Positions 37,629 to 46,952 are shown, counted from the first letter of the stretch. The stretch: 54,243 nucleotides of DNA from Shewanella xiamenensis (GCF_014647135.1 NZ_BMOP01000025.1:1-54243), one strand, 5' to 3'. Numbers and translations: made by a program. Notes: generated by a model not told the origin, from the sequence alone.

Positions 37629-38924
37629 TTAGAACTGGTAGCTGTACTGTACTGAGTAGTACATACCGCTTGATTCAGTTACCGCGTTCACAGGGCCTGT
37701 GATTGCGCTGTTTTCAATCAGGTGAACTTCTTCACCCTTAATAAAGGCAATACCAAAGTCAAGGGTGTTTTGTGGATTGATGTGGTAGCTCATACCTGCT
37801 GTGTACCAGTTACGGTCAGAGTCTGGGAATGAAATCGAACTAATCTCGTCTACAACGCCTTGGTCATGCATATAACCCGCACGAACGGTGAATTGTTCGT
37901 TGATGGTGTAAGTACCACCTAAGCTGAATAACCATGAATCTTTCCATTGGTATTCTTTAAGGGCGATATCACCTACGCTTTTAGTGGCGCCTACAGCTGC
38001 AATTGTTGCTGTACCGTCTTTAGCTGTGATTTGATCAAAGTTGCCCCACTTACTGTATTGCGCGGTATAGTGCAGCGCAAATTTAGGCGTAATTTGATGG
38101 AAGCCCGCAACTTGGAAAATATCTGCTAGCGGTACATCTAAACTATCAAAACTGGTCGTAACAGGAACCGTACCCACACCAGGTATTGTTGTTGAGGTGA
38201 TGGTGTTGATATCCCCTTCAACATTGACTGTTGGGCTGAAACGGTAGCTGATACCGAAACGGTTATCTTTATCTAACTCAACTGTGGCACCCACAATACC
38301 ACCAAATGCCCAGCCGTCTGCGTCTACGTCAACCAGAGGCGTGGTGCCCATATTACGGGTTAAACGACCTTCACCATAGACGGCATCTACACCCGCACCG
38401 ATGCTGAACATATCGTTGATGCGGTAAGACACGCTGGCGTTAAAGTTGACTGTTGTGACTTCTGTTTCACCAAGTAGGTCATAAGGTGCTGGTGAGCCTG
38501 CTGGTAAATTCTTCGAAAGTGAGCTGGCATCGGTACCTGTGCCAAAGTTAGAGAATGCCGCAAAACCTACGGCTAACTTATCGTCGATTGGGTGGATGTA
38601 GAAAATGTTTGGGATAACTTTAGAGCTACCCGCATCATCGATGCTGCCTAAGTCATAGGCGCCACCAGCAAAGTTAACGTCTTTAACGTCAACAGTAATA
38701 TCGGCATAGGTTAAGCCGAAAGAGATCGCATCTTTATCAAATAATGCCATCGCTGCGGGGTTACGCGATAACACGGAAGCGTTGTCAGCAATAACAGCAT
38801 CACCTGCAAAAGCACGACCCATACCCGTGGCCGATTGACTGTTTAATTGGAAACCCGAAGCGAAAGTCTGTGAGCTCGCCAATGCAACAGCAACAGCAAG
38901 CAACGTCTTGTTGAATGATTTCAT
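37629..38924 (-). CDS. fadL: outer-membrane long-chain fatty acid transporter FadL
   Basis: A 431-aa outer-membrane beta-barrel that brings long-chain fatty acids across the outer membrane. The signal peptide ends FA/SGFQLNSQS (about 22-23), and the mature start resembles E. coli FadL (AGFQLNEFS). The conserved NPA motif is at 55-57, and the protein ends YSYQF with the terminal aromatic needed for barrel insertion. FadR-like operators at 39033 and 39104 lie upstream, so it should be induced by fatty acids together with fadI-fadJ. Confidence 0.93.
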   Translation of the reverse strand: MKSFNKTLLAVAVALASSQTFASGFQLNSQSATGMGRAFAGDAVIADNASVLSRNPAAMALFDKDAISFGLTYADITVDVKDVNFAGGAYDLGSIDDAGSSKVIPNIFYIHPIDDKLAVGFAAFSNFGTGTDASSLSKNLPAGSPAPYDLLGETEVTTVNFNASVSYRINDMFSIGAGVDAVYGEGRLTRNMGTTPLVDVDADGWAFGGIVGATVELDKDNRFGISYRFSPTVNVEGDINTITSTTIPGVGTVPVTTSFDSLDVPLADIFQVAGFHQITPKFALHYTAQYSKWGNFDQITAKDGTATIAAVGATKSVGDIALKEYQWKDSWLFSLGGTYTINEQFTVRAGYMHDQGVVDEISSISFPDSDRNWYTAGMSYHINPQNTLDFGIAFIKGEEVHLIENSAITGPVNAVTESSGMYYSVQYSYQF

Positions 38925-39032
38925 TATTATTCTCTCATTATTTTGATATTGGATTTTGTTCGGTCCTAGTTACCAGAACAACGCGCAAATCCTTTTATAG
39001 TCTTCGGCATGTTAGGGATTGTGTGTAATCTC

Positions 39033-39049
39033 AACAAGTCCGACCAGAT
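39033..39049 (-). promoter_or_regulatory. FadR-like operator upstream of fadL (site 1)
   Basis: Read on the minus strand the site is ATCTGGTCGGACTTGTT. It agrees with the enterobacterial FadR consensus AGCTGGTCCGAYNTGTT at all but two positions. It lies about 110 bp upstream of the fadL start. FadR bound here would repress fadL until acyl-CoA is present. Confidence 0.8.
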
Positions 39050-39051
39050 TT

Positions 39052-39068
39052 GAAATTTGTTAAATTTC
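39052..39068. promoter_or_regulatory. 17-bp palindrome between the two FadR-like sites
   Basis: GAAATTTGTTAAATTTC is a perfect inverted repeat of 7 bp around a 3-bp centre, 2 bp from site 1. It is a candidate site for another dimeric regulator; identity unknown. Confidence 0.45.
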
Positions 39069-39103
39069 AGTTAATTAAAACTAAGTTGTACTTTAGCTTG
39101 AAC

Positions 39104-39120
39104 GAATGGTCTGGCCAGAT
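39104..39120 (+). promoter_or_regulatory. FadR-like operator upstream of fadL (site 2)
   Basis: GAATGGTCTGGCCAGAT keeps the TGGTC and CCAGAT halves of known FadR sites such as that of fadB, but matches less well than site 1. It lies 71 bp further from fadL, centre to centre. E. coli fadL is also reported to have two FadR sites. Confidence 0.55.
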
Positions 39121-39210
39121 GCTTGGTATCTATGGCTTTTAATTGGTGAGGTGGTTTTAATTGAGGTTAATACTTTGTAATGAGGCGAAGGTTAATAAAA
39201 TTATACAAAT

Positions 39211-39242
39211 TGTAAAAAGCGTACACTTGTACGCTTTTTACA
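39211..39242 (-). terminator. putP terminator
   Basis: A perfect 14-bp stem TGTAAAAAGCGTAC/GTACGCTTTTTACA with an ACTT loop, 21 bp past the putP stop. Confidence 0.88.
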
Positions 39243-39263
39243 AGAAGAAGCGATATTCGGCGG

Positions 39264-40715
39264 TTATAACGCTGACTTAAATTGCTCAAATTCGGCGGTG
39301 ATTTCATCGCTTGGTCGAGTGAGTTTACTCACAATTACACCGGCGATAATGGCAAACATAAATCCTGGCAAAATTTCATATAAGTCAAAAATACCGCCAG
39401 AAAGTTGCTTCCAAAACACCACGGTTAACGCACCGACGATAATCGTTGCGATAGCGCCATTACGGCTATAGTGCTTCCAAAACAGCGACAAAAGCACAAC
39501 TGGGCCGAAGGCCGCACCAAATCCCGCCCACGCATAACTCACCAGGTTTAATACACTGCTTTCAGGATTCAAGGCGATAACACCGGCAATCACTGCAATT
39601 GCAAGTACGCCCATGCGACCAACCATCATAAGTTCGCGATCATCTGCTTTAGGGCGTAACCATTTGCGGTAAAAGTCTTCGGTAATCACACTCGAGCACA
39701 CCAATAATTGAGAATCAATGGTACTCATAATGGCCGATAAAATGGCCGCAATCAGTAAGCCTCCTATCCAAGGATTAAATGCCGCCTGAGCTAAGTGAAT
39801 GAAGACAGTTTCGGCATTTGCGAGTGGTTCATTGGCAAAATACAATGATCCCGCCAAGCCTGTCGCTAGTGCACCGAGCAGGGATAAAATCATCCAGCTC
39901 ATGGCAATACGGCGTGACACAGGCAGCGCATCGGCACTACCGATCGCCATAAAGCGCGATAAAATATGTGGCTGACCAAAATAACCTAGTCCCCAAGCCA
40001 AGAGTGATAACAAACCAATCACGGTAGTTTTATCGCTGATTAATGCCAGCATGGCAGGATCGATAGATTCAATGCCTGCATGACTCTCGGGATGAGAAAA
40101 TACCGCAAACGGGATGATCAGCAGGGCAATTAACATCAAACAGCCCTGAAAGAAGTCGGTCCAACTCACGGCAAAAAAACCGCCAATAAAGGTATAACCT
40201 ACGATAATGGCTGAGCCTATTACCAAGGCTACGTTGTAATCTAAGCCAAAGACCTTTTCAAATAGAATGGCACCGCCCACCATGCCTGAGGAAGCGTAAA
40301 AGGTAAAAAACACTAGAATAGTGATCGCGGAAACCAGCTTGAGATACCCCTGTTTATCGTGAAACCGTTTCTCGAAAAAGTCGGGTAGGGTGAGAGCGTT
40401 ATCTGCTAATTGGGTATAAATGCGTAAGCGTTTTGCTACAAATAACCAGTTCAGCCAAGCACCTATCACTAAGCCAATACCAATCCACGCTTCACCTAAA
40501 CCACCTAAATATACCGCGCCGGGTAAGCCTAACAGTAACCAACCTGACATATCGGAGGCGCCAACGCTGAGTGCGGTTACGGCGGGGCCCATTTTGCGGC
40601 CACCTAAAATATAATCATCCACAGTATCGGTAGCACGGTAAGCCCAAAATCCGATGCCCATCATCAATACTAAATAGCCAACAAATGTGATTAAAATTGG
40701 GGTTTCAATCGTCAT
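39264..40715 (-). CDS. putP: sodium/proline symporter
   Basis: A 483-aa inner-membrane carrier of the sodium:solute symporter family that imports proline. It has about 13 membrane spans, the DYILGGRKMGPAVTALSVGASDMSGWL-type start region (given in part: LGGRKMGPAV, then SVGASDMSGWL), and STIDSQLLVCSS in the sodium-binding region, close to E. coli PutP. No putA is adjacent. It could also supply proline as an osmoprotectant. Confidence 0.93.
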   Translation of the reverse strand: MTIETPILITFVGYLVLMMGIGFWAYRATDTVDDYILGGRKMGPAVTALSVGASDMSGWLLLGLPGAVYLGGLGEAWIGIGLVIGAWLNWLFVAKRLRIYTQLADNALTLPDFFEKRFHDKQGYLKLVSAITILVFFTFYASSGMVGGAILFEKVFGLDYNVALVIGSAIIVGYTFIGGFFAVSWTDFFQGCLMLIALLIIPFAVFSHPESHAGIESIDPAMLALISDKTTVIGLLSLLAWGLGYFGQPHILSRFMAIGSADALPVSRRIAMSWMILSLLGALATGLAGSLYFANEPLANAETVFIHLAQAAFNPWIGGLLIAAILSAIMSTIDSQLLVCSSVITEDFYRKWLRPKADDRELMMVGRMGVLAIAVIAGVIALNPESSVLNLVSYAWAGFGAAFGPVVLLSLFWKHYSRNGAIATIIVGALTVVFWKQLSGGIFDLYEILPGFMFAIIAGVIVSKLTRPSDEITAEFEQFKSAL

Positions 40716-40807
40716 ATTGTTTTTATCCCATCTTGTTATTATTTAAAGTGGCAAGCATGCTACCAGATGTTTGAGCAAGAGCCCATTAGTAGATGGAGAT
40801 GTGATCG

Positions 40808-40849
40808 AAATCCGACCTCCGATCGTGAAAAAATATCGGAGATGGATTT
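40808..40849. terminator. imperfect hairpin after the anti-sigma gene
   Basis: AAATCC pairs with GGATTT and CTCCGAT with ATCGGAG, with a small internal bulge and an A-rich loop. It lies between the anti-sigma stop and the putP start. No T-run follows, so it could be a terminator or an operator. Confidence 0.4.
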
Positions 40850-40873
40850 AATAAAGGTTTATATATTAGTTGG

Positions 40874-41578
40874 TTAGATAAAGGTATTGTTGATTTCGTC
40901 TTTTACAAAGCTAAGGTCTGCTTGATCCTCACCCACAAGCAAAATATAAGCATCGCGGGTTTCAAATCCCATTCCTTTATATTTACCATCGGCAAAGGTG
41001 TTATCCAGCACCATACGTTTTTCAATCGGCACAATAAACAGTGTGACTTTGCCTTTTTCTGCTTGTAAAACTAAATGCAGACTCTTAACACCTTGAAAAT
41101 CACAGTAAGAGGTGTAGTAAACTTTGCCTGGTTGTTCGATAAATTTTGCATTTTGAAGGTTTTTCATCGAGGCAAGCTGCGCATTCACTTGGCTGAAATT
41201 GACATTCTGATCAACCTGCAACGCCACTCCTTCATGGTAGACATGGGCTAATGCATGCTCAGCTAAATCCACCGGACCTAAACGTAGCAGGCTAAAACTG
41301 ATGCCCACGATAAAGGCGATGGAGGCAGCCATCGCCACTAAAAAGCCCGTTTGACGGCGCTGTTTGTGGTGTTGTTGTAGTTGTTGGCGTAGGATGAGTT
41401 TATCGGCTAAGTCTTCCGGTACTTCCACTTTTAAGGCTTGGTTGAGCTTAGCATCGAAGCGTTTAAGCTCAGAAACCAGGGCCTGATGCTCAGGTTTGGC
41501 ACGCATTTGCTCAAGAAACTCTGGGTCTTGATTATGAGGATCTTCATAAGCTTGACGTCTAAATTTAAGCTCATCCAT
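40874..41578 (-). CDS. DUF3379 membrane protein, probable anti-sigma factor
   Basis: A 234-aa protein with a cytoplasmic N-terminus (1-77), one membrane span (about 78-100) and a periplasmic C-terminal domain (101-234). This is the layout of membrane anti-sigma factors, and the gene overlaps the ECF sigma gene by 8 nt, so the pair is translated together. It should hold the sigma factor inactive until an envelope signal arrives. No classic zinc HxxxCxxC motif is visible in the N-terminal part, so it is not a ZAS-type factor. The role is inferred from context and family. Confidence 0.82.
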   Translation of the reverse strand: MDELKFRRQAYEDPHNQDPEFLEQMRAKPEHQALVSELKRFDAKLNQALKVEVPEDLADKLILRQQLQQHHKQRRQTGFLVAMAASIAFIVGISFSLLRLGPVDLAEHALAHVYHEGVALQVDQNVNFSQVNAQLASMKNLQNAKFIEQPGKVYYTSYCDFQGVKSLHLVLQAEKGKVTLFIVPIEKRMVLDNTFADGKYKGMGFETRDAYILLVGEDQADLSFVKDEINNTFI

Positions 41579-42134
41579 TGGATTGACCTCTTACCTCTGT
41601 TTTCTCAAGTAATTCTTTCAATTGGTTCCTCGCCCGAAATAAGCGCGTCATTACTGTGTTACGATTCAGTTCCAACAGTTCGGCGATTTCATCCCCACTA
41701 AAACCACCAATCAATTGCAGTAGTAATGGCTCTCGATATTCGATATCCAACTTAGCGATTTGCCTTCTCAACCAGTACTGCTCGGTTTGCTCTTCAGTGC
41801 TGGAGGCAATGTGATCTTCTAAGCTGTCTTGCTCGACATCGGCGTAATCAAATTGTTTGCGCTCGAATCGACGGGCATTTTCACGTCTTAAAATCGTGAT
41901 CAGCCAAGCCTTCGCCGCTTTATCATCCTGAAGGGAATCTAAAGAGCGCCACGCCCGCAAGAAGGTTTCTTGGGTTATATCTTCAGCAACCGGCTTATCA
42001 CCGCACAACCAAAAGGCATAACGGAAAATATCGGCGTGCAGCGCCTTGACTAGGCTGTTGTATCGTCGTTGTTTACTCAGCATGTCAGAAGAGACCGCAG
42101 GCTCAACGGATTTCTTTCGCCAGTTAGTAAACAT
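41571..42134 (-). CDS. ECF-family RNA polymerase sigma factor
   Basis: A 187-aa sigma-70 family protein with region 2 (about 28-98: AEDITQETFLRAWRSLDSL, with KAWLITILRREN) and region 4 (about 125-175: FSGDEIAELLELNRNTVMTRLFRARNQL, given in part here). Regions 1 and 3 are absent, as in the ECF group. Its stop overlaps the DUF3379 gene. The short AT-rich gap upstream may hold an autoregulated promoter, but I cannot define its motif. Confidence 0.92.
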   Translation of the reverse strand: MFTNWRKKSVEPAVSSDMLSKQRRYNSLVKALHADIFRYAFWLCGDKPVAEDITQETFLRAWRSLDSLQDDKAAKAWLITILRRENARRFERKQFDYADVEQDSLEDHIASSTEEQTEQYWLRRQIAKLDIEYREPLLLQLIGGFSGDEIAELLELNRNTVMTRLFRARNQLKELLEKTEVRGQSNG

Positions 42135-42214
42135 TTTTTTGATTTTTTCTTTTTATTTTACGATTCAAAACATTACACCTTATTCATTCGAGTAAGCCGT
42201 TGCGCCGTTTAGGA

Positions 42215-43876
42215 TTAGCCGTTTGGATTTAGCGGCCGTAATGGCGTAGATGGCTGCACCATGGTTTTTAGATTGCCGCTTTTTACCGCGCTTAACAATG
42301 CTTTTACCGCGTCAGCCAGTTGTGTACCGCTATTGGCTTTTCCGCCGTAGGCCAATGCTTGTAATTGGCGAATAGCCTCTGCTAATTCATTCGATTGCGC
42401 GGCAATTTTATCGAGCGTCATAGGGCGAGCGGCCTGCTCACTAAAGTATTGCTGTAATTGCTGCAAAATATCGCTGACATGACCTCTAGCGCAGGCCTGC
42501 TCCAAGCCTTTAAGACCATTGCCAAGGACGAGTGGTTGAGGTTGAACCTGAGTGTTAACAGGTGTTTGGCGCTTAAGTGCACGGCGCCAAGCAACCAAGG
42601 TCACGCCCCATGCAATTAATGTTACTAGCCATAGCAGGGCAAACAGATTGGCGCTCCAACTACCTTCATTGCGGGTGCTGGTATTTGCCTGCCAGTTGGG
42701 TTCGACGGGCGTATCGACCACGGCGCCACCTTTTACTTCAATAGTGCGAGCGGGCAGGGTCGCGATTTCTTGGCGTTTAAGATGTGGATTCCACCAAGGT
42801 ACTTTCACTTCAGGTAAGGTAAAAGTGCCTGCTTTACTGGGCACAATCGCTGAGGTAATACTGTATTGGGACACTATCTGCGCGTCACGCACAAAGCTCT
42901 GGCGCTGGGGTTTTTCGGGATAGGATTTGAGCTCTGGCGGCAGCCCTTGCACAATATCCGGTAGACTATTTTCATCGGCATTGGATGCCAACAAGGTGAT
43001 TGTGCGGGTAATGGGACTACCAACAGTAAACTCTTTTACATCCTCAGGAAAACTCTCTTTTAATACTACCAAGTCGGCTACAAGCCATTGCCCCTGGAAG
43101 CTTGCTGGGGCCGGATTTACTTGAATGCTTAAGGACGGCGCACCTGCTTGCATAGGACGGCTTTCATTAAAGCCAAACATGCCACCGCGGCGTTGTGATT
43201 CTACTAATACATCACCAGAAAAGGTGGCGCCTTTAATGTTCACTTGGCCGGGCAAATCGGGAATGATGCCATAGGTGCGCTCAATGACGCGGTAACGACG
43301 GCCATCGATGATCTCCGAGCCGTCTTTATCTTCGCCAATTTGCTTAATCTGCGCGCCTTCGATAACGGGAGCATTAAGCACACCGCGTTGCAGTTCGACC
43401 GCAAGGTAGAGCTTCACTTTATAGGTGATAAGCTGGCCGACGTAGGCCTCATCACTCGATACCTTAGCATCGATAAACAGATTCTTAGCCTGCTCAGGTT
43501 GCGCACCGGCTTCGACTACTTTGAGGGGAATTTCGGCGGAGCTGACGCCATCAATACTAAAGGATGGAATGGTCAGTTGACCCTTTTGCTTTGGCGCTAG
43601 CAGCACTTGCCAGCGGGTTTCTTTAACCGCGTCAAAGTTCATGATCTGAGTGCTGCGGCTCACGCTGGTGCGGCCCACAATAAAATCCTTTAGCAGGATG
43701 GAGGTGTCGAGTTTACCTGTGTCGACCTCATCGTCGGCACTGACATTGAGCACAAAGTACTCTCCCTCCATTACTGGATTGCGATCGACCGACGCCTCGA
43801 GTTTGCTCAGGGCAAAGGCGGGATTGATAACCGCGATGCAAAGAATGAGGAGGATAAAAAATTGTCTGATTACCAC
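42215..43876 (-). CDS. batD: BatD-like protein (oxygen tolerance)
   Basis: A 553-aa envelope protein of the BatD/DUF7939 type. Signal peptide MVIRQFFILLILCIAVINPAFA is followed by Ig-like beta-rich periplasmic domains (about 25-395), one membrane span (about 409-430, LFALLWLVTLIAWGV) and a cytoplasmic helical tail. It ends the MoxR/Bat operon and overlaps batBC by 7 nt. Bat proteins were named for aerotolerance in Bacteroides; the molecular role is unclear, but periplasmic BatD probably contacts the VWA proteins. Confidence 0.88.
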   Translation of the reverse strand: MVIRQFFILLILCIAVINPAFALSKLEASVDRNPVMEGEYFVLNVSADDEVDTGKLDTSILLKDFIVGRTSVSRSTQIMNFDAVKETRWQVLLAPKQKGQLTIPSFSIDGVSSAEIPLKVVEAGAQPEQAKNLFIDAKVSSDEAYVGQLITYKVKLYLAVELQRGVLNAPVIEGAQIKQIGEDKDGSEIIDGRRYRVIERTYGIIPDLPGQVNIKGATFSGDVLVESQRRGGMFGFNESRPMQAGAPSLSIQVNPAPASFQGQWLVADLVVLKESFPEDVKEFTVGSPITRTITLLASNADENSLPDIVQGLPPELKSYPEKPQRQSFVRDAQIVSQYSITSAIVPSKAGTFTLPEVKVPWWNPHLKRQEIATLPARTIEVKGGAVVDTPVEPNWQANTSTRNEGSWSANLFALLWLVTLIAWGVTLVAWRRALKRQTPVNTQVQPQPLVLGNGLKGLEQACARGHVSDILQQLQQYFSEQAARPMTLDKIAAQSNELAEAIRQLQALAYGGKANSGTQLADAVKALLSAVKSGNLKTMVQPSTPLRPLNPNG

Positions 43877-45936
43877 TGTTCGTTATCCCTTGATATTTGG
43901 CCATTTTGACGGCGTTTTTGATATTCGAGTTGCATCTTGTTTCGCAGCAACACCTGCGGATCTTCACTCACGCCTCGCAGGGCTCGCTGCATCTCCGCGG
44001 GCAAAGGTTCACTGTTACTGGGCGGGGCTTCTAGTGTTTCACTGATGGCTGTTTCAGTGTCTTTATCTGCCTGTGACTGTTTCTCTTTATCCGCTTTTTG
44101 CGCTAGGGCTTGTTGCTGTTCTTGCTCAGTATTGGACTTATCATCAGCGACCTTTGCCTGCATTTGGGCTTCGTTGCTGGCTTGCTCTTCTGCATTATCT
44201 TCAGCATTGTTATCGGCGCTATTTTGCTGATTGGCCTCTTGCTGTGCCTGCTGTTGTTCATTTTTAGCTTCTTGCTGATCTCGTTGTGCTTTATCAGCAT
44301 CTTGCTGTTTATCCTGCGCGCCTGGCTCAGCATTATCCTGCTGCTCGGATGAGGTGTCTTGATCCTGCGACGGTTTTTCGTCCGCTTGGTCGGCATTATT
44401 TTGCTGTTGGGACTGTTGCTCTTGAGACTGCTCTTGAGCTTGGTCGTTTTGCGAGGATTGCTGATCTTGCTGCTGGTTTTGTCCTTGCTGCTGATCGTTT
44501 TGGTTCTGTCCCTGTTGGTTTTGGTCGCCCTGAGACTGCTGATCTTGGTTGTCAGCATTTTGCTGGGATTGTTGCTGATCCAGCAGTTTTTCCGCTAACT
44601 CAAGGTTGGCCTTGGCCTGTGGGAAATCGGGTTGCTTGTCGAGCGCTGCTTGGTACCGTTCTTTAGCTTTATCGGGTTTGCCCATTTGCATCAGCGCGTT
44701 GCCTTGATTGTAAAGCCCATTGGCTGAATTATCTTGCTCAAAGGTTTTTAGCGCTTGTTCGAAATTGCCTGCCTTATATTGCGCAGCGCCTTGCCATTGG
44801 GGCGTTTCAAATTTTTGGGCTGCATTGGCATAATCTTCGGCTTGATAGGCCCGCATCGCTTGCTGCTCTTGGGTGTGCCAGAGCGAATCCCAGGCGCTGG
44901 CGTGGGCGTTTTGCGGCAATGCGCCGAATAATAAACCAGCTAATCCCATCAACAGCCAGTTGGCGAGTATACCTTGCTTAAAGCTCAGCAGGGCAGGAAT
45001 GAGTAAGAATAAGGCGAGGTAAGGGCCGAGATCCTGCCATGTTTCACCATCGAGATCCGTGGCTTTGGCATCACCACTATCGCTTAACCAATGTTGAAGT
45101 TGGACAAGATCCTCACCATCGGCGCGATTGGGGATCATAGTGCCATTATGGTTATCGGCTAATTTTTGCAGCAAGCCAAAGTCGGTTTTCGCGACGACAA
45201 CCTCATTACTGCTATCTCGTTGTAGTTGACCATCGGGTAAGCGAATTGGTGCGCCTTGGGGGCTACCAAATCCCATAATCGCGAGGCGATATTGGCTGCC
45301 TGATAAGGCTGAGTTGGCCTCATCGAATTGTTTAGGCGTGATGCCATCCGTCATCACAATAATATCGCCACGAAGATGTCCACCCTGTGCCAGCAGGTTT
45401 TTGGCTTGGGTTAATGCGGCGGCTAAGTTTGACCCTAGCACGGGCATTATCTCAGGGCTTAAGGTGGGTAATAAATTGAGTAGTGTGCCCGTATCGCGGG
45501 TTAAGGGGCTTATGGTAAAGGCATCGCCGGCGAAGGCGATGAGCCCGGTTTCCCCTTCTTTTAGGCCGCGTAATAAATCCGTCGCCCTAAACTTGGCTTG
45601 GGTTAAACGGTTAGGTGCCAAATCGGTGGCAAACATGGAGACGGACATATCCATCACCAGCACTCGTCCTTGCTCCGCGGCGAAGACGGGTAAAGATTGT
45701 TTATTGAGGGCGGGTCCCGCTAACGCTAACACGGCGATAAACCAAGAAAAGGCCAAGATATACAGCGGCCTGCGGGACTTTTGCGCACCTTCTGTGACTA
45801 ATATTTTTGCCAAATGTGGCGCAATATAACGATTCCACGCACTGTTAGTTGCATGCTGGCGCCAAAGCGCCCATAAAATAATCCCTAACGGCAACAGGGC
45901 GAGTAACCATTCAGGACGAATAAAATGCAGGCTCAT
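43870..45936 (-). CDS. BatB-BatC fusion: VWA domain, TPR repeats and Gln/Asp/Asn-rich region
   Basis: A 688-aa fusion. Two N-terminal spans (about 10-25, 58-75) lead to a von Willebrand A domain with the metal site DMSVS (D96, S98, S100) and MTDG near 195. Two more spans follow (about 304-341), then TPR repeats (about 355-450), which correspond to BatC. Residues about 453-628 are a low-complexity stretch made mostly of Q, D, N, E, S, A and K. A short conserved-looking C-terminus (about 645-688, RALRGVSEDPQVLLRNKM) closes it. batA ends in the overlapping TAATG at its start. In other bacteria BatB and BatC are often separate. Confidence 0.9.
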   Translation of the reverse strand: MSLHFIRPEWLLALLPLGIILWALWRQHATNSAWNRYIAPHLAKILVTEGAQKSRRPLYILAFSWFIAVLALAGPALNKQSLPVFAAEQGRVLVMDMSVSMFATDLAPNRLTQAKFRATDLLRGLKEGETGLIAFAGDAFTISPLTRDTGTLLNLLPTLSPEIMPVLGSNLAAALTQAKNLLAQGGHLRGDIIVMTDGITPKQFDEANSALSGSQYRLAIMGFGSPQGAPIRLPDGQLQRDSSNEVVVAKTDFGLLQKLADNHNGTMIPNRADGEDLVQLQHWLSDSGDAKATDLDGETWQDLGPYLALFLLIPALLSFKQGILANWLLMGLAGLLFGALPQNAHASAWDSLWHTQEQQAMRAYQAEDYANAAQKFETPQWQGAAQYKAGNFEQALKTFEQDNSANGLYNQGNALMQMGKPDKAKERYQAALDKQPDFPQAKANLELAEKLLDQQQSQQNADNQDQQSQGDQNQQGQNQNDQQQGQNQQQDQQSSQNDQAQEQSQEQQSQQQNNADQADEKPSQDQDTSSEQQDNAEPGAQDKQQDADKAQRDQQEAKNEQQQAQQEANQQNSADNNAEDNAEEQASNEAQMQAKVADDKSNTEQEQQQALAQKADKEKQSQADKDTETAISETLEAPPSNSEPLPAEMQRALRGVSEDPQVLLRNKMQLEYQKRRQNGQISRDNEQW

Positions 45937-46952
45937 TAACGGACATTCCCCCGCGGTGTGGCTGATAAAACAAGGGTTTTAGCGCGAGTAAAAAACGGTA
46001 ACTGCGCTAGTGCAATCCATAGACTGGTGAGAAGTGCTAATGCGAGCGGCCAGTAAAATAGCTCCGCTTGAGGGCGATAACTGAGTTGATCGCGGCTAAC
46101 GGGTTCAAGTTTATCGATTTCTTGATAAATCTGCTCTAACTCCTGACTATTGCGGGCGCGGAAATAGCGGCCGTGGGTGACATCGGCAATCTGCTGCAGT
46201 TGGTTTTCATCCAAATCCATTGACGGATTGACGCGCTCACGACCAAAGAGGGTGCGTCTTTCCATGACATCGGCGCCCACGCCAACGGTATAAATCGTCA
46301 CTTTACGATTGGCGGCAATTTGGGCCGCTTGCTCAGGATCGATATTGCCGGCGTTGTTTGAACCGTCAGTCAATAAAATCAATACTCTGTTACTCTCATC
46401 CATTTTATCGAAACGTTTTACCGCGAGTGCAATCGATTCGCCGATCGCCGTTTGTTTACCAACGAGGCCGATTTGGGCCTCTTTTAAAAACTGGGCAACG
46501 GAACGTCTATCTTGAGTCAGTGGTGCCTGTAAATAGGCGTGATCGGCAAATAAAATCAAACCGATGCGATCGCCTTTGCGGCGTTCAATAAACTCACTGA
46601 CCACGTGTTGGATGAGGGTAAAACGGTCGACCACTTTGCCGTCGATCACCATATCTTCAATCTGCATACTGCCGGATAAATCCACCGCCAGCATGAGATC
46701 GCGACCTTGGCTAGGGAGCTCAATTGGATCGCCAAGCCATTGTGGACGGGCGATAGCAAGCACTAACAAGCACCACATTAACCAATAGCGTTTACGGCTT
46801 TGACGGTTTTGGGTGGCTAAGTTTGCCTTGCCCGTTTGACTGATGCCGGGCAGTTGCAGGCGCGCACCTTCGGCATGTACTGATTGGCGACGCCAAAAAA
46901 TAAAAGGTAAAGGCAGTAAAATCAATGCAAAAGGCCAGGCGAAAGTTAACAT
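45936..46952 (-). CDS. batA: BatA-like VWA domain protein
   Basis: A 338-aa membrane protein: two N-terminal spans (about 3-20, 57-69), a von Willebrand A domain with an intact metal site DLSGS (D91, S93, S95) and LLTDGSNNAG, and a C-terminal span (about 307-325). It is the partner of the VWA half of the next gene. It overlaps the DUF4381 gene by 7 nt and batBC by 1 nt, so the operon is tightly coupled. Confidence 0.92.
   Translation of the reverse strand: MLTFAWPFALILLPLPFIFWRRQSVHAEGARLQLPGISQTGKANLATQNRQSRKRYWLMWCLLVLAIARPQWLGDPIELPSQGRDLMLAVDLSGSMQIEDMVIDGKVVDRFTLIQHVVSEFIERRKGDRIGLILFADHAYLQAPLTQDRRSVAQFLKEAQIGLVGKQTAIGESIALAVKRFDKMDESNRVLILLTDGSNNAGNIDPEQAAQIAANRKVTIYTVGVGADVMERRTLFGRERVNPSMDLDENQLQQIADVTHGRYFRARNSQELEQIYQEIDKLEPVSRDQLSYRPQAELFYWPLALALLTSLWIALAQLPFFTRAKTLVLSATPRGNVR

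Larger units (their letters stand above)
38925..39263. other. fadL control region and putP terminator
   Basis: A 339-bp region with two FadR-like operators, a 17-bp palindrome between them, and a hairpin at 39211-39242 that ends putP. No gene. Confidence 0.7.

Noticed and set aside
44103..44558. Lysine- and serine-rich 151-codon frame on the minus strand, and long leucine-rich plus-strand frames, across batBC
   Set aside because: They are off-frame readings of the Gln/Asp/Asn-rich low-complexity coding stretch of batBC, which naturally lacks stops in other frames.
45314..45829. 171-codon plus-strand open frame opposite batBC
   Set aside because: It is antisense to the conserved VWA domain and has no recognisable domain or start signals.
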